A stretch of DNA of 64,000 nucleotides from Leifsonia sp. Root4 (GTDB taxonomy: Bacteria; Actinomycetota; Actinomycetes; Actinomycetales; Microbacteriaceae), in assembly GCF_001425085.1 (NCBI RefSeq), contig NZ_LMDN01000003.1, positions 447,685 to 511,684 on the forward strand, written 5' to 3'. The notes under the pieces were generated by a model. That model saw nothing but the letters and a program-made list of their open reading frames with translations. It had not been told where the DNA came from and did not search any database. The position numbers and the translations under genes were made by a program. This document shows, one piece after another, positions 1 to 8,151 of the stretch; positions within the stretch are counted from its first letter, which is position 1, and the number at the start of each line of letters is the position of its first letter.

Positions 1-505
1 ACTGGAGCACCGGACCATCCTCGGAGTACTCCTCGGCGATCGGGCTCTCTGGATCGGGGATGAGACGGGTCACGCCGGAGGCGCGGATCGATTCGGCGAC
101 ACCCGGTGCGAATGCCGCCATCGACATCACGACGTCGGGCTGCAGGGTCTCCCAGAGCGGGCGAGAGTGGCCGGTCGGGTGCGGCGTGTAGGTGATGAGC
201 GCATAGCCGGCTTCATCCAGGGCGAGCGACGCCTCTTCGATGTTGCGGCGCAGATTGAAGTCGAGCGGCCAATCAGGTAGCACGAGCAGCACGATGCGGC
301 TGCGACCACTCGCCAGTGCCCGTGCGGCAATGTGTGGGCGGTAGCCGAGTCGCTTGGCCTCGTCGAGGACCCGGGCGCGCGTCGGACCCGAGATGGTCTG
401 ACCGGGGGTGTCGTTGAGTACGAACCCGACTGTCGCCCGAGAAATGCCGAGTGAGCGAGCGATATCGGCCGCCGTGACGCGGTGGGTGCTACTCATTTGG
501 GGCAT
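1..505 (-). CDS. LacI-family transcriptional regulator (partial, runs off the left edge)
   Basis: The first 168 codons of a LacI-type repressor are visible. An N-terminal helix-turn-helix (residues about 10-31, core ADIARSLGISRATVGFVLN) is followed by the hinge (YRPHIAARALASGRSR) and the start of the periplasmic-binding-like effector domain. The ATG at 505 is chosen because AAAGG lies 7 nt upstream; an ATG 9 nt further in has no such site. The gene is transcribed away from the MFS/GH78/GH3/esterase operon, with a perfect 7-bp-arm palindrome (573-590) in the 131-bp gap. It is therefore the likely local, sugar-responsive repressor of that operon. The C-terminus and its ligand-binding residues are outside the window. 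Confidence 0.9.
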   Translation of the reverse strand, partial: MPQMSSTHRVTAADIARSLGISRATVGFVLNDTPGQTISGPTRARVLDEAKRLGYRPHIAARALASGRSRIVLLVLPDWPLDFNLRRNIEEASLALDEAGYALITYTPHPTGHSRPLWETLQPDVVMSMAAFAPGVAESIRASGVTRLIPDPESPIAEEYSEDGPVLQ

Positions 506-572
506 CCGTTCGCCTTTCGTCCGCGATGCTGCTTGCGCGCGCTAGTTTTCCTAATGTAGCATCGACGCCAGT

Positions 573-590
573 CACTAGCCCGCGCTAGTG
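573..590. promoter_or_regulatory. 18-bp palindrome, probable operator of the divergent LacI regulator
   Basis: CACTAGC and GCTAGTG are perfect inverted arms around a 4-nt GC centre, the usual shape of a LacI-family operator. A second half-site GCTAG lies at 541-545 within a GCGCGCTAGTT context. The site sits between the regulator (start 505) and the MFS gene (start 637). No clear -35/-10 pair could be fixed for either direction. That it is the operator is inferred from symmetry and position. Confidence 0.6.
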
Positions 591-636
591 ATTCCTTGAA
601 CGCAACACTGCCCTTCCCTTCAGACAACGGAGTCCC

Positions 637-1983
637 ATGCGCAACGACGCCCGCGATGACGAACCACTCGTCGTCCCCGTCCCTTCCCCGCTTCCCACCG
701 CGACCGTCGATCCCGGCGTGATCGCCGTCGACGAGTCACCGGCAGCGGTGCTGCCGAAGGTCGGCCCGAAGTACATCTGGCTCATGGTGCTCGCCCAGTT
801 CGGCGTGTTCGTGGCATTCATCACGCCGATTGCCATCTCGCTGGCGATCCGCGTGAACGAGCTCGCGCCCGACAATCAGGAGTACCTCGGCTTCATCACC
901 GGCGCCGGGGCCCTCGCAGTCATGATCTCCGGACCATTCCTCGGCGTTGCGAGCGACCGCACCCGCACCCGCCTTGGCCGCCGCCGACCGTTCATGATCG
1001 TCGGCACCCTGCTCGGTGTCGTCGCCCTCGTCGTGATGGCGCTTGCCCCGTCGGTGTTGCTGCTCGGCTTCGGTTGGATCCTCGCGCAGCTCGGCTGGGG
1101 CCAGGTTCTCGCCAATCTGCAGATTTCCACCGCCGACCGCTTGCCAGAGTCGCAGCGCGGCAAGGTCGCCGGCCTCACCGGCTTCGCCACCCAGGTCGCG
1201 CCGGTGTTCGGCGTCGTGATCGCGGGTGGCCTCGCCGCCGACGCCCTCCTGTTGTTTCTCGTGCCGGGTACGGTCGGCGTGATCTTCGTGGCGTTGTTCG
1301 TGTTCCTCGTGCACGAGGATGACAGTCGTGGGAACGTGTTTGCCGACCGGATCACGCTTCGCAGCCTGCTGGGCAAGTACCTCTACAACCCGAGGCAGTT
1401 CCCCGACTTCTCCTGGAATTGGCTCGGCCGATTCCTCTTCTACTTCGGCCTGACGCTCAACACGACCTTCACCGCGTTCTTCTTCGCGTCACGCCTCGGC
1501 ATCGAGGTCACCGAGGTCGCGGGCATCATCGCCGCGCTCGGAGGGGCCGGCGTGCTCGCGACGACGCTCGGGGCCATTGGCGGAGGATTCCTCTCCGACA
1601 AGCTCCGCCGACGCAAGCTCTTCGTGGTGCTGTCCGGATCGATGATGGCCATCGGAATGGTCACCATGGCGTTCTCCACTGACCTCTCCGTGCTGATCGC
1701 TGGATCGCTCATTGTCTCCGTCGGTCTCGGTGGCTTCGCGGCGGTCGATCAGGCACTGCTGCTTGACGTGTTGCCGGAACGCGAGACCGACGCGGGCCGT
1801 TTCATGGGCATCACCGGCTTCGCCACCTCGATCCCTCAGGCCATCGCCCCCTTGATCGCACCCCTGTTCCTCGCGATCGCGGTGACCGGTGGCGAGAAGA
1901 ACTACACCGCGCTGTTCGTCGTCGCGGCCGCGTGCGTGTTCGCCGGCGGCTTGGTCGTGCTGCGCATCAAGTCCGTGCGATGA
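637..1983 (+). CDS. MFS transporter, probable glycoside/sugar importer
   Basis: A 448-residue, strongly hydrophobic major facilitator protein with about 12 membrane segments. The loop between helices 2 and 3 (residues about 103-122) carries the family signature SDRTRTRLGRRRPFM. This basic form is common in sugar-type MFS porters of the SLC45/GPH kind. An ACGGAG site precedes the ATG. Its stop overlaps the first possible in-frame ATG of the GH78 gene, and it is the first gene of a four-gene operon, so it probably imports a rhamnosylated glycoside or its breakdown product. The substrate is inferred only from context. The first 40 residues are a polar, proline-rich cytoplasmic tail. Confidence 0.85.
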   Translation: MRNDARDDEPLVVPVPSPLPTATVDPGVIAVDESPAAVLPKVGPKYIWLMVLAQFGVFVAFITPIAISLAIRVNELAPDNQEYLGFITGAGALAVMISGPFLGVASDRTRTRLGRRRPFMIVGTLLGVVALVVMALAPSVLLLGFGWILAQLGWGQVLANLQISTADRLPESQRGKVAGLTGFATQVAPVFGVVIAGGLAADALLLFLVPGTVGVIFVALFVFLVHEDDSRGNVFADRITLRSLLGKYLYNPRQFPDFSWNWLGRFLFYFGLTLNTTFTAFFFASRLGIEVTEVAGIIAALGGAGVLATTLGAIGGGFLSDKLRRRKLFVVLSGSMMAIGMVTMAFSTDLSVLIAGSLIVSVGLGGFAAVDQALLLDVLPERETDAGRFMGITGFATSIPQAIAPLIAPLFLAIAVTGGEKNYTALFVVAAACVFAGGLVVLRIKSVR

Positions 1984-2004
1984 CCCGCCCCGCCCCGAAA
2001 CTCC

Positions 2005-2010
2005 AGGAGA
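2005..2010 (+). promoter_or_regulatory. Shine-Dalgarno site that sets the TTG start of the GH78 gene
   Basis: AGGAGA lies 6 nt before TTG 2016. Competing in-frame ATGs (1932, and 1980 overlapping the MFS stop) have no comparable site. The conserved protein begins only after residue 2016. Confidence 0.65.
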
Positions 2011-2015
2011 ACCCG

Positions 2016-4499
2016 TTGCCAGAGACCACCTTCATCACGCCCATCGCCGACAGCGGGCGTGACGGCGACCCCGCGCCGTATTTCAGGCGGGCTTTCACAG
2101 CCTCCGGTGGGCTGCACCGCGCCACATTGCGCATCACTGCGATCGGCGTCGTGGAGCCATGGTTCAACGGCACTCGCGTCGGTGACGAGGTGCTCGCCCC
2201 GGGCTGGACCTCCTACCGGCACCGCCTCGCGGTATCGAGCCATGACGTCACCGCGCTCGTCCGTGAGGGCGAGAACGTGCTGGGCGCGATCGTCGGTGAG
2301 GGCTGGGCGCTCGGCCGTCTCGGCTGGGAGAATCGGCGCAACCACTACAGCGACCGACCGGCAGTATGGGCGGAGCTCGTGCTCGAGTATGCCGACAGGG
2401 TCGAGACGGTGGTGACGGATGACGCGTTCCGCACCGCGTCCGGCGCCATCCGTTCCTCGAGCATCTACGACGGCGAGGTCGTCGACGCGCGACTCGAACC
2501 CGTGGGCTGGAGCGAGCCGGGATTCAACGACGGCGAGTGGGCCGGAGTCGAATCGCTCGACTGGCCGGGCGATGCACTGTTCGATTCGGCCGCAGAGCCG
2601 ATCCGCCGTGTGGAAGAACTTGCGCCGGTGTCGATCGAGACACGCCCCGGCGGGCGCACCATCGTCGACTTCGGCCAGAACATCTCGGGCTGGGTGCGCT
2701 TCACCGTGCATGCGGCATCGGGCGATGTGATCACTATTCGGCACGCGGAGACGCTCACCGACGGTGAACTCGACATTGAGACGATCCGTACGGCGAAGGC
2801 CACCGATGTCTACACGGCGCGCGGCGGGAAGGCCGAGACGTATGAGCCGCGGTTCACCTTCCACGGCTTCCGCTACGTCGAGATCGACGGATGGCCGGGC
2901 GAGCTCGCGGCCGATGACCTGCGCGCGATCGTGGTGCACAGCGACATGACGCGCACCGGCTGGTTCGAGACCTCGAACGAGCTTGTGAACCGCCTCCACG
3001 AGAACGTCGTGTGGTCAATGCGGGACAATTTCGTCGGCGTGCCGACCGACTGCCCGCAGCGCGACGAACGCCTCGGCTGGACGGGGGATCTCAACGCCTT
3101 CGCGCCAACGGCGGCATTCCTCTACGACGTACGCGGCGTGCTCGGCTCGTGGCTCGATGACCTCGCCGCCGAACAACGCGACAAGGGTTTCGTGCCGTGG
3201 GTCGTACCCGACGTACTCTCGACGCCGTCCTCACCGACGGCGCTCTGGTCGGACGTCGCGGTCAGCCTGCCGTGGGCGCTGTACCAGGAGTACGGCGAGC
3301 TCGAGATCCTCCGCCGTGCGTACCCCTCGATGACCGCGTTCATCCGCAGCGTCGAACCGCTGCTCGACGAGCACGACCTGTGGTCGAGCGGATTCCAGTA
3401 CGGCGACTGGCTCGACCCGGACGCCCCCATTGACAACCCGGCCGGTGGCAAGACCGACCGTCACCTCGTCGCGAGCGCCTACCTCTGCAAGACGACGCGG
3501 GAACTCGCCGCAACGGCGGCGCTGCTCGGCGAGCACGAGGACGCGGCGCACTTTGCCGCACTGGCAGACCGGGTGCGAGCGGCGTTCCGCCGCGAGTACG
3601 TGACCGAGGCCGGTCGCATCGTGAACGAATCGGCGACCGCCTATGCGCTTGCCATCGTCTTCGGCATCCTCGAGCCGGCGCAGCGGCAGCACGCCGGCGA
3701 GCACCTGGCGAAGCTCGTTGCGAAGGCCGGCTACACGATCTCGACTGGGTTCGCCGGAACGCCGCTCGTGACGGACGCGCTCTCGAGCACAGGTCACCTC
3801 GATGAGGCCTATGCGCTGCTCATGGAGAAGCGCTGCCCGTCCTTCCTCTATCCCGTGACCATGGGGGCGACGACGATCTGGGAGCGGTGGGACTCGATCC
3901 GTCCCGACGGCACCATCAACCCCTCCGGAATGACATCGCTCAATCACTACGCGCTCGGCGCGGTCGCGGCGTGGCTGCACCGCGTCGTCGGTGGCATCGA
4001 GGCGATCGAGCCCGGGTATCGTCGGGTGCTGATCGCGCCGAAGCCGGGTGGCGGCCTCACCTCGGCCCGCACCCGTCATCAGTCAGCGCACGGCGAGATC
4101 ATCGTCGACTGGCGTATCGACGGCACCGAGGTGACGCTTGACCTCACGGTGCCCGCCGGTGTCGAGGCCGACGTTGTGCTGCCACTGCACCCGGATGGCA
4201 CGACCACCACGATCGGTGGTGGCACGCACTCCTGGCGCTATGAACTGCCGAGCGTGGAACGGACCGTCTACTCGATGGACACCACGCTCAGCGTGCTCGC
4301 GGCCGATCCACTCGTCTGGCGCGACATCACCACGGTGTTCGCGAAGCACCTGCCCGGAATCCCCATCGACGGCACCGCACCGGAGGCCGCAGCGATGAGC
4401 CTCGCGATCGTGCTCGGGTACATACCGGGGGCATCCGACGACCTGCGCATCGACCTTGAGCGCGCCGTAAACCAGAACCCTGAAGGGGCACTCGCATGA
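2016..4499 (+). CDS. GH78 alpha-L-rhamnosidase
   Basis: About 827 residues. Domains in order are an N-terminal beta domain that binds rhamnose (about 10-145), a concanavalin-like domain (about 190-300, with TIVDFGQNISGWVRF), the (alpha/alpha)6 catalytic barrel (about 310-650), a C-terminal beta sandwich and an extra helical tail (753-827). The barrel carries TDCPQRDERLGWTGD with D345, D350 and E351, and IWERWD with E623, matching the acid and base regions of the family. The enzyme releases terminal alpha-L-rhamnose from flavonoid, saponin or oligosaccharide glycosides. There is no signal peptide, so it acts in the cytoplasm after import. TTG 2016 is preferred over ATG 1980 because of its Shine-Dalgarno site. 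The tail resembles the tail of the next gene product. Confidence 0.93.
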   Translation: MPETTFITPIADSGRDGDPAPYFRRAFTASGGLHRATLRITAIGVVEPWFNGTRVGDEVLAPGWTSYRHRLAVSSHDVTALVREGENVLGAIVGEGWALGRLGWENRRNHYSDRPAVWAELVLEYADRVETVVTDDAFRTASGAIRSSSIYDGEVVDARLEPVGWSEPGFNDGEWAGVESLDWPGDALFDSAAEPIRRVEELAPVSIETRPGGRTIVDFGQNISGWVRFTVHAASGDVITIRHAETLTDGELDIETIRTAKATDVYTARGGKAETYEPRFTFHGFRYVEIDGWPGELAADDLRAIVVHSDMTRTGWFETSNELVNRLHENVVWSMRDNFVGVPTDCPQRDERLGWTGDLNAFAPTAAFLYDVRGVLGSWLDDLAAEQRDKGFVPWVVPDVLSTPSSPTALWSDVAVSLPWALYQEYGELEILRRAYPSMTAFIRSVEPLLDEHDLWSSGFQYGDWLDPDAPIDNPAGGKTDRHLVASAYLCKTTRELAATAALLGEHEDAAHFAALADRVRAAFRREYVTEAGRIVNESATAYALAIVFGILEPAQRQHAGEHLAKLVAKAGYTISTGFAGTPLVTDALSSTGHLDEAYALLMEKRCPSFLYPVTMGATTIWERWDSIRPDGTINPSGMTSLNHYALGAVAAWLHRVVGGIEAIEPGYRRVLIAPKPGGGLTSARTRHQSAHGEIIVDWRIDGTEVTLDLTVPAGVEADVVLPLHPDGTTTTIGGGTHSWRYELPSVERTVYSMDTTLSVLAADPLVWRDITTVFAKHLPGIPIDGTAPEAAAMSLAIVLGYIPGASDDLRIDLERAVNQNPEGALA

Positions 4500-6802
4500 C
4501 CGATATCCGCGATGAGACGCACGATCCCACCCACGCTGCAGACGATTCGGCCTTCGAGGAGCTCGCCGCCCTGCTGAGTGGACGCGACTTCTGGTCGACA
4601 CGCGCAGGCGGCGGCATCCGCTCGATCGTGATGGTCGACGGGCCGCACGGCGTGCGTCGGCAGGCCGGCACCGCCGACAACCTCGGCTTTCACCAGAGCA
4701 TGCCGTCGACCTGCTTCCCGCCCGGAGCAGGAATCGCGTCGAGCTGGGATCCTGCGCTCATGCGCGAGGTCGGCGAGGCGCTCGGCCGCGAGGCGCGTGC
4801 ACTGGATGTCGACATGCTGCTCGGCCCCGCGATCAACATCAAGCGGTCACCGCTCGGCGGTCGTACCTTCGAGTATTTCTCTGAAGACCCGCGCCTGACC
4901 GGAGCGCTGGCCGTGGAGTACGTGCGCGGCGTGCAGAGCACCGGTGTCGGCACCTCGCTGAAACACTTCGCCGTGAACAGCCAGGAATCGGATCGCATGC
5001 GGGTCAGCGCCGAGGTCGATTCCCGCACCCTCCGCGAAATCTACCTGCCCGCCTTCGAGCGCGTCGTGAAGGAGGCCGCCCCGACGTCGGTGATGAGCGC
5101 GTACAACGCGATCAACGGGGTCTTCTCCTCGGAGAACCACTGGCTGCTCACCGAGCTGTTGCGCGAGGAGTGGGGCTTCGACGGGCTGGTCGTCTCCGAC
5201 TGGGGCGCGATCAAAGACCGCGTTGAAGCGCTGGCCGCCGGACTCGACCTCGAGATGCCGGGCACCGGCGACTCCGGAACCGAGGCGATCCTGCAGGCGG
5301 TCAGAGACGGGCGACTCGAACCCGCGCTCGTCGAGGCGAGTGTCGAACGGTTGCAGCGGCTCGCCGAGCGCACGGCACCGGCACCGGATGCCTTGACACC
5401 GGATGCGTCGGCAGGCTTCGACCCGGTCGCGCACCACGCGCTCGCCCGACGCGCGGCCGCGGCGTCCGTGGTGCTGCTGCGCAATGAACAGCACACGCTG
5501 CCGTTGCGCCCCGGGCAGACGGTCGCCGTCATCGGCGAGTTGGCCGTCGCACCGCAGTATCAGGGCGGTGGCAGCTCTCACGTGAATCCCACCCAGGTCG
5601 ACCTGCCACTCGACGAACTCCGGGCGGCGCTCGGCGGCGAGCGCGTCTCCTATGCGGCCGGATACTCGAAGGGCGCGGACGCAGCAACGGCCGACGCGCT
5701 GTTGTCCGAAGCACGGGCCGCCGCAGCATCCGTCGATGTGGCCGTCGTCATGGTCGGACTGTACGAGGAAGACCAGTCGGAAGGCTTCGACCGGGAGCAC
5801 CTCGATCTGCCCGACGCGCATGTCGCGCTCATCGAGGCGGTCGCGGGTGTCGCCCCGCGCACCGTCGTCGTGCTCTCCAATGGCGGTGTGGTCACGCTCG
5901 AGCCCTGGCACGACCGCGTCGATGCGATCGTCGAGGGATGGGCTCTCGGCCAGGCCGTCGGCGGCGCGCTCGCTGACGTGCTGACCGGTGCGGTGAACCC
6001 CTCCGGGCGCCTCGCCGAGACGATCCCGCTCGCGCTGGCCGACACACCGGCGTACCTCAATTTCCCGGGGGAGCAGGAGCTCGTTCGGCATGGCGAGGGT
6101 GTCTTCGTCGGCTACCGCTACTACACGAGTGTTGACCGCGCCGTGCGGTACCCGTTCGGCCATGGCCTCAGCTATACGAGCTTCAGCATCGACGACTTCG
6201 AGGTCGATGGGAGCGGCACGGATGCCGCAGTGGCCCGCGTGACAGTGCGGAACGCGGGTGACGTCGCGGGTGCCGAGGTCGTGCAGCTCTACATCGCGCC
6301 GGCGCCGTCGGCGGTTCGCCGACCGGTACGCGAGCTCGGTGCCTTCGCGAAGGTCTCGCTCGAACCCGGCGAGACGACGACGATCTCGCTGGAACTGGAG
6401 CGACGTTCCTTCGCCCATTGGGATGCGCGCGGCTCGCGCTGGTGGGTCGACCCCGGCAGCTACAGGGTTGAACTCGGCCGCTCGGCCAGCGACATCATCG
6501 CGTCGCGCGAGGTGACCCTTGCGGGTGATGTCGAGCGGCCCGCTGCGCTCAACCTCGACTCGACCGTGAAGGAATGGTTCGGGCACTCTGTTGTCGGGCC
6601 GGTGCTCATACAGACCATGATGGCGAACGCGACAGCGGGGCAGCAGGCGGCCGCCGAGGCGAACGCCAACGCGCTCAAGATGGTCGAATCGATGCCGATG
6701 GGGCAGTTCGCGAGATTCCCCGGAGTGGAGATCCCTGCCGAAGCGCTCGAGCAGCTCATTCTCTTGAGCGGTGCATCGGAGCGCACGGAGTCCGTGGCGT
6801 GA
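4496..6802 (+). CDS. GH3 beta-glucosidase-type glycoside hydrolase
   Basis: 768 residues with the full multi-domain GH3 layout: TIM barrel (about 25-290), alpha/beta sandwich (about 325-550), fibronectin-III-like domain (about 590-665) and a helical tail (686-768). The nucleophile is D235 in VVSDWGA. The probable acid/base is E429 in SEGFDREH. KHFAVNSQE and GFGHGLSYT-like PFGHGLSYTSF motifs also fit. Its ATG overlaps the GH78 stop (ATGA), so translation is coupled. No signal peptide is present, so it is cytoplasmic. With GH78 it would remove the glucose left after rhamnose is cut from rutinose- or neohesperidose-type glycosides. Exact sugar specificity (glucose, xylose or arabinose) cannot be read from the sequence. 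Confidence 0.92.
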   Translation: MTDIRDETHDPTHAADDSAFEELAALLSGRDFWSTRAGGGIRSIVMVDGPHGVRRQAGTADNLGFHQSMPSTCFPPGAGIASSWDPALMREVGEALGREARALDVDMLLGPAINIKRSPLGGRTFEYFSEDPRLTGALAVEYVRGVQSTGVGTSLKHFAVNSQESDRMRVSAEVDSRTLREIYLPAFERVVKEAAPTSVMSAYNAINGVFSSENHWLLTELLREEWGFDGLVVSDWGAIKDRVEALAAGLDLEMPGTGDSGTEAILQAVRDGRLEPALVEASVERLQRLAERTAPAPDALTPDASAGFDPVAHHALARRAAAASVVLLRNEQHTLPLRPGQTVAVIGELAVAPQYQGGGSSHVNPTQVDLPLDELRAALGGERVSYAAGYSKGADAATADALLSEARAAAASVDVAVVMVGLYEEDQSEGFDREHLDLPDAHVALIEAVAGVAPRTVVVLSNGGVVTLEPWHDRVDAIVEGWALGQAVGGALADVLTGAVNPSGRLAETIPLALADTPAYLNFPGEQELVRHGEGVFVGYRYYTSVDRAVRYPFGHGLSYTSFSIDDFEVDGSGTDAAVARVTVRNAGDVAGAEVVQLYIAPAPSAVRRPVRELGAFAKVSLEPGETTTISLELERRSFAHWDARGSRWWVDPGSYRVELGRSASDIIASREVTLAGDVERPAALNLDSTVKEWFGHSVVGPVLIQTMMANATAGQQAAAEANANALKMVESMPMGQFARFPGVEIPAEALEQLILLSGASERTESVA

Positions 6803-7668
6803 ACGAGCCGCACTCGCCCGTGGCGGAGGACGCACGGTATCGCAACGACACGGTGGCCGGGCGTCACGGCCGGATACCGCTGCGCCGCTATCGACCACGG
6901 GCGGCTGCCCCTCGGTCCTCGTCGCTCATTGTGTGGCTCCATGGTGGGGCGTTCTCGCACGGCGATCTTGACATGCCCGAGGCTCACGGCGTGGCGCTCG
7001 CTCTTGCCGAGGCCGGGCATCCCGTCGTCACCGTCGACTACCGGCGCGTCCCGTCGTGGAGCTGGTGGGCGCGCCCGCGCCCCGGGGTACTCGGCGGCGT
7101 GCGCTACCCGGTCCCCGTCGATGATGTCAGCGACGTGATCGGCCAACTTGCCGGGGAGGCGGCGGCCTCCGGTCACTCTCTCGTGCTCGGCGGCGCGAGC
7201 GCCGGGGCGTGTCTGGCGGCGGGGGCCACGCTCCGAGCGCTGCGTGAAGGTCGTGCGGCATCCAGACGGCTGCTGCTTGCATACGGGACCTTCCACGCGG
7301 TGCTGCCGCCGGCCTCGCCCGAGTTGCGTGCCCGGATCCGGGGGCGGCACGGTCTGGCGCAGTTCCGCCCGGCGACCGTCGAGCGGATGAACAGGAACTA
7401 CGCCGGGCGCATCGAGGCGATGGCCGATCCATTCGCCTTCCCTGGCGGCCACGACCTGGCCGGGATGCCGCAGACGCTGCTGCTCGACGCGGATCGCGAT
7501 TCGCTCCGAGCATCGGGCGAACACTTTGCGAGAGAACTGCGGGCCGACGGGGTCGATGCCACACATCACGTTGTGGCCGGATCCACTCACGGCTTCCTGA
7601 ACCGACCCGGGGAGCCCGCATTCGACGAGGGAATCGCGCGCGCCAAGCGCTGGCTGGTCAGCGCTTGA
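6799..7668 (+). CDS. Alpha/beta hydrolase (HSL-type esterase)
   Basis: About 289 residues. HGGAF at 48-52 is the oxyanion-hole motif of hormone-sensitive-lipase-like esterases. GGASAG places nucleophile S134, LLDADRD gives D230 and STHGF gives H264, so the triad is complete. GTG 6799 overlaps the GH3 stop (GTGA) and has ACGGAG 8 nt upstream. An open frame back to 6574 lies wholly inside the GH3 gene and is not used. As the last gene of the rhamnosidase operon it may remove acyl groups (acetyl, feruloyl or coumaroyl) from plant glycosides; that role is inferred from position only. Its 3' end overlaps the convergent gene by 11 bp. Confidence 0.85.
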   Translation: MNEPHSPVAEDARYRNDTVAGRHGRIPLRRYRPRAAAPRSSSLIVWLHGGAFSHGDLDMPEAHGVALALAEAGHPVVTVDYRRVPSWSWWARPRPGVLGGVRYPVPVDDVSDVIGQLAGEAAASGHSLVLGGASAGACLAAGATLRALREGRAASRRLLLAYGTFHAVLPPASPELRARIRGRHGLAQFRPATVERMNRNYAGRIEAMADPFAFPGGHDLAGMPQTLLLDADRDSLRASGEHFARELRADGVDATHHVVAGSTHGFLNRPGEPAFDEGIARAKRWLVSA

Positions 7669-8023
7669 TCAGTGCACCCGCCCCGCGCATTGCGGCGAGG
7701 TCCTTGAGCTCGGATTCGGTGAGCGATGGACGCGGGGCCGCGGGAGGCGCAGCGGGTGGGGCCGCTGGAGGGCCCGGCGGTGTTGTGTTCTGTGTGGCGT
7801 TCTGCGCTGGGTCGAAGCGCACCAGCGCGTTGGCCTTCTCGAGCGAGTCGTGCATGCCTCGGAGCACGCGCTTGGCCGGGTCGACGTCCCACTTGTAGAG
7901 CAGGTAGCGGTCGCCGTCCGGGGTGTGCACGCGCTGAATCGAGGCCTTCGGCGTCACCGCATCGTTGCGCATGCAGATCCACATGTCGACGTCTACACGT
8001 ATCGGTTGGGGGAGGGTGGACAT
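7658..8023 (-). CDS. Small conserved hypothetical protein with Pro/Ala-rich linker
   Basis: About 121 residues, not recognised as a named family. The first 70 residues form a compact domain (VDVDMWICMRNDAV, YLLYKWDVDPAKRVLRGM), then comes a low-complexity PPAAPPAAPPAAP linker (about 86-98) and a short charged helix ending GALIKR. There is no signal peptide or membrane segment. The ATG at 8023 has AGGAG 7 nt upstream; the longer open frame to 8098 has no support. The gene converges on the esterase with an 11-bp stop-codon overlap. Function unknown. Confidence 0.7.
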   Translation of the reverse strand: MSTLPQPIRVDVDMWICMRNDAVTPKASIQRVHTPDGDRYLLYKWDVDPAKRVLRGMHDSLEKANALVRFDPAQNATQNTTPPGPPAAPPAAPPAAPRPSLTESELKDLAAMRGAGALIKR

Positions 8024-8106
8024 TGCTTGCTCCTGAGGATGCTCACGGTGCGCCGGCTCGCACACCATCAACACTATGCGCATGCGCGGACAACGCACGA
8101 TGGCTC

Positions 8107-8139
8107 ACCGGGTCAACTCGGCAACAGGGTTGACCCGGT
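8107..8139 (-). terminator. Hairpin downstream of the EmrB/QacA-type exporter
   Basis: ACCGGGTCAAC and GTTGACCCGGT form a perfect 11-bp stem with an 11-nt loop, 13 bp past the exporter stop. There is no U-run, as is usual for actinobacterial terminators. Confidence 0.55.
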
Positions 8140-8151
8140 GTCTGGTGTCCG

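Noticed and set aside
4847-6898. 683-codon open frame on the minus strand
   Set aside because: It is antisense to GH3 and the esterase, rich in Arg, Gly and His, and without any motif. It is a GC-codon shadow.
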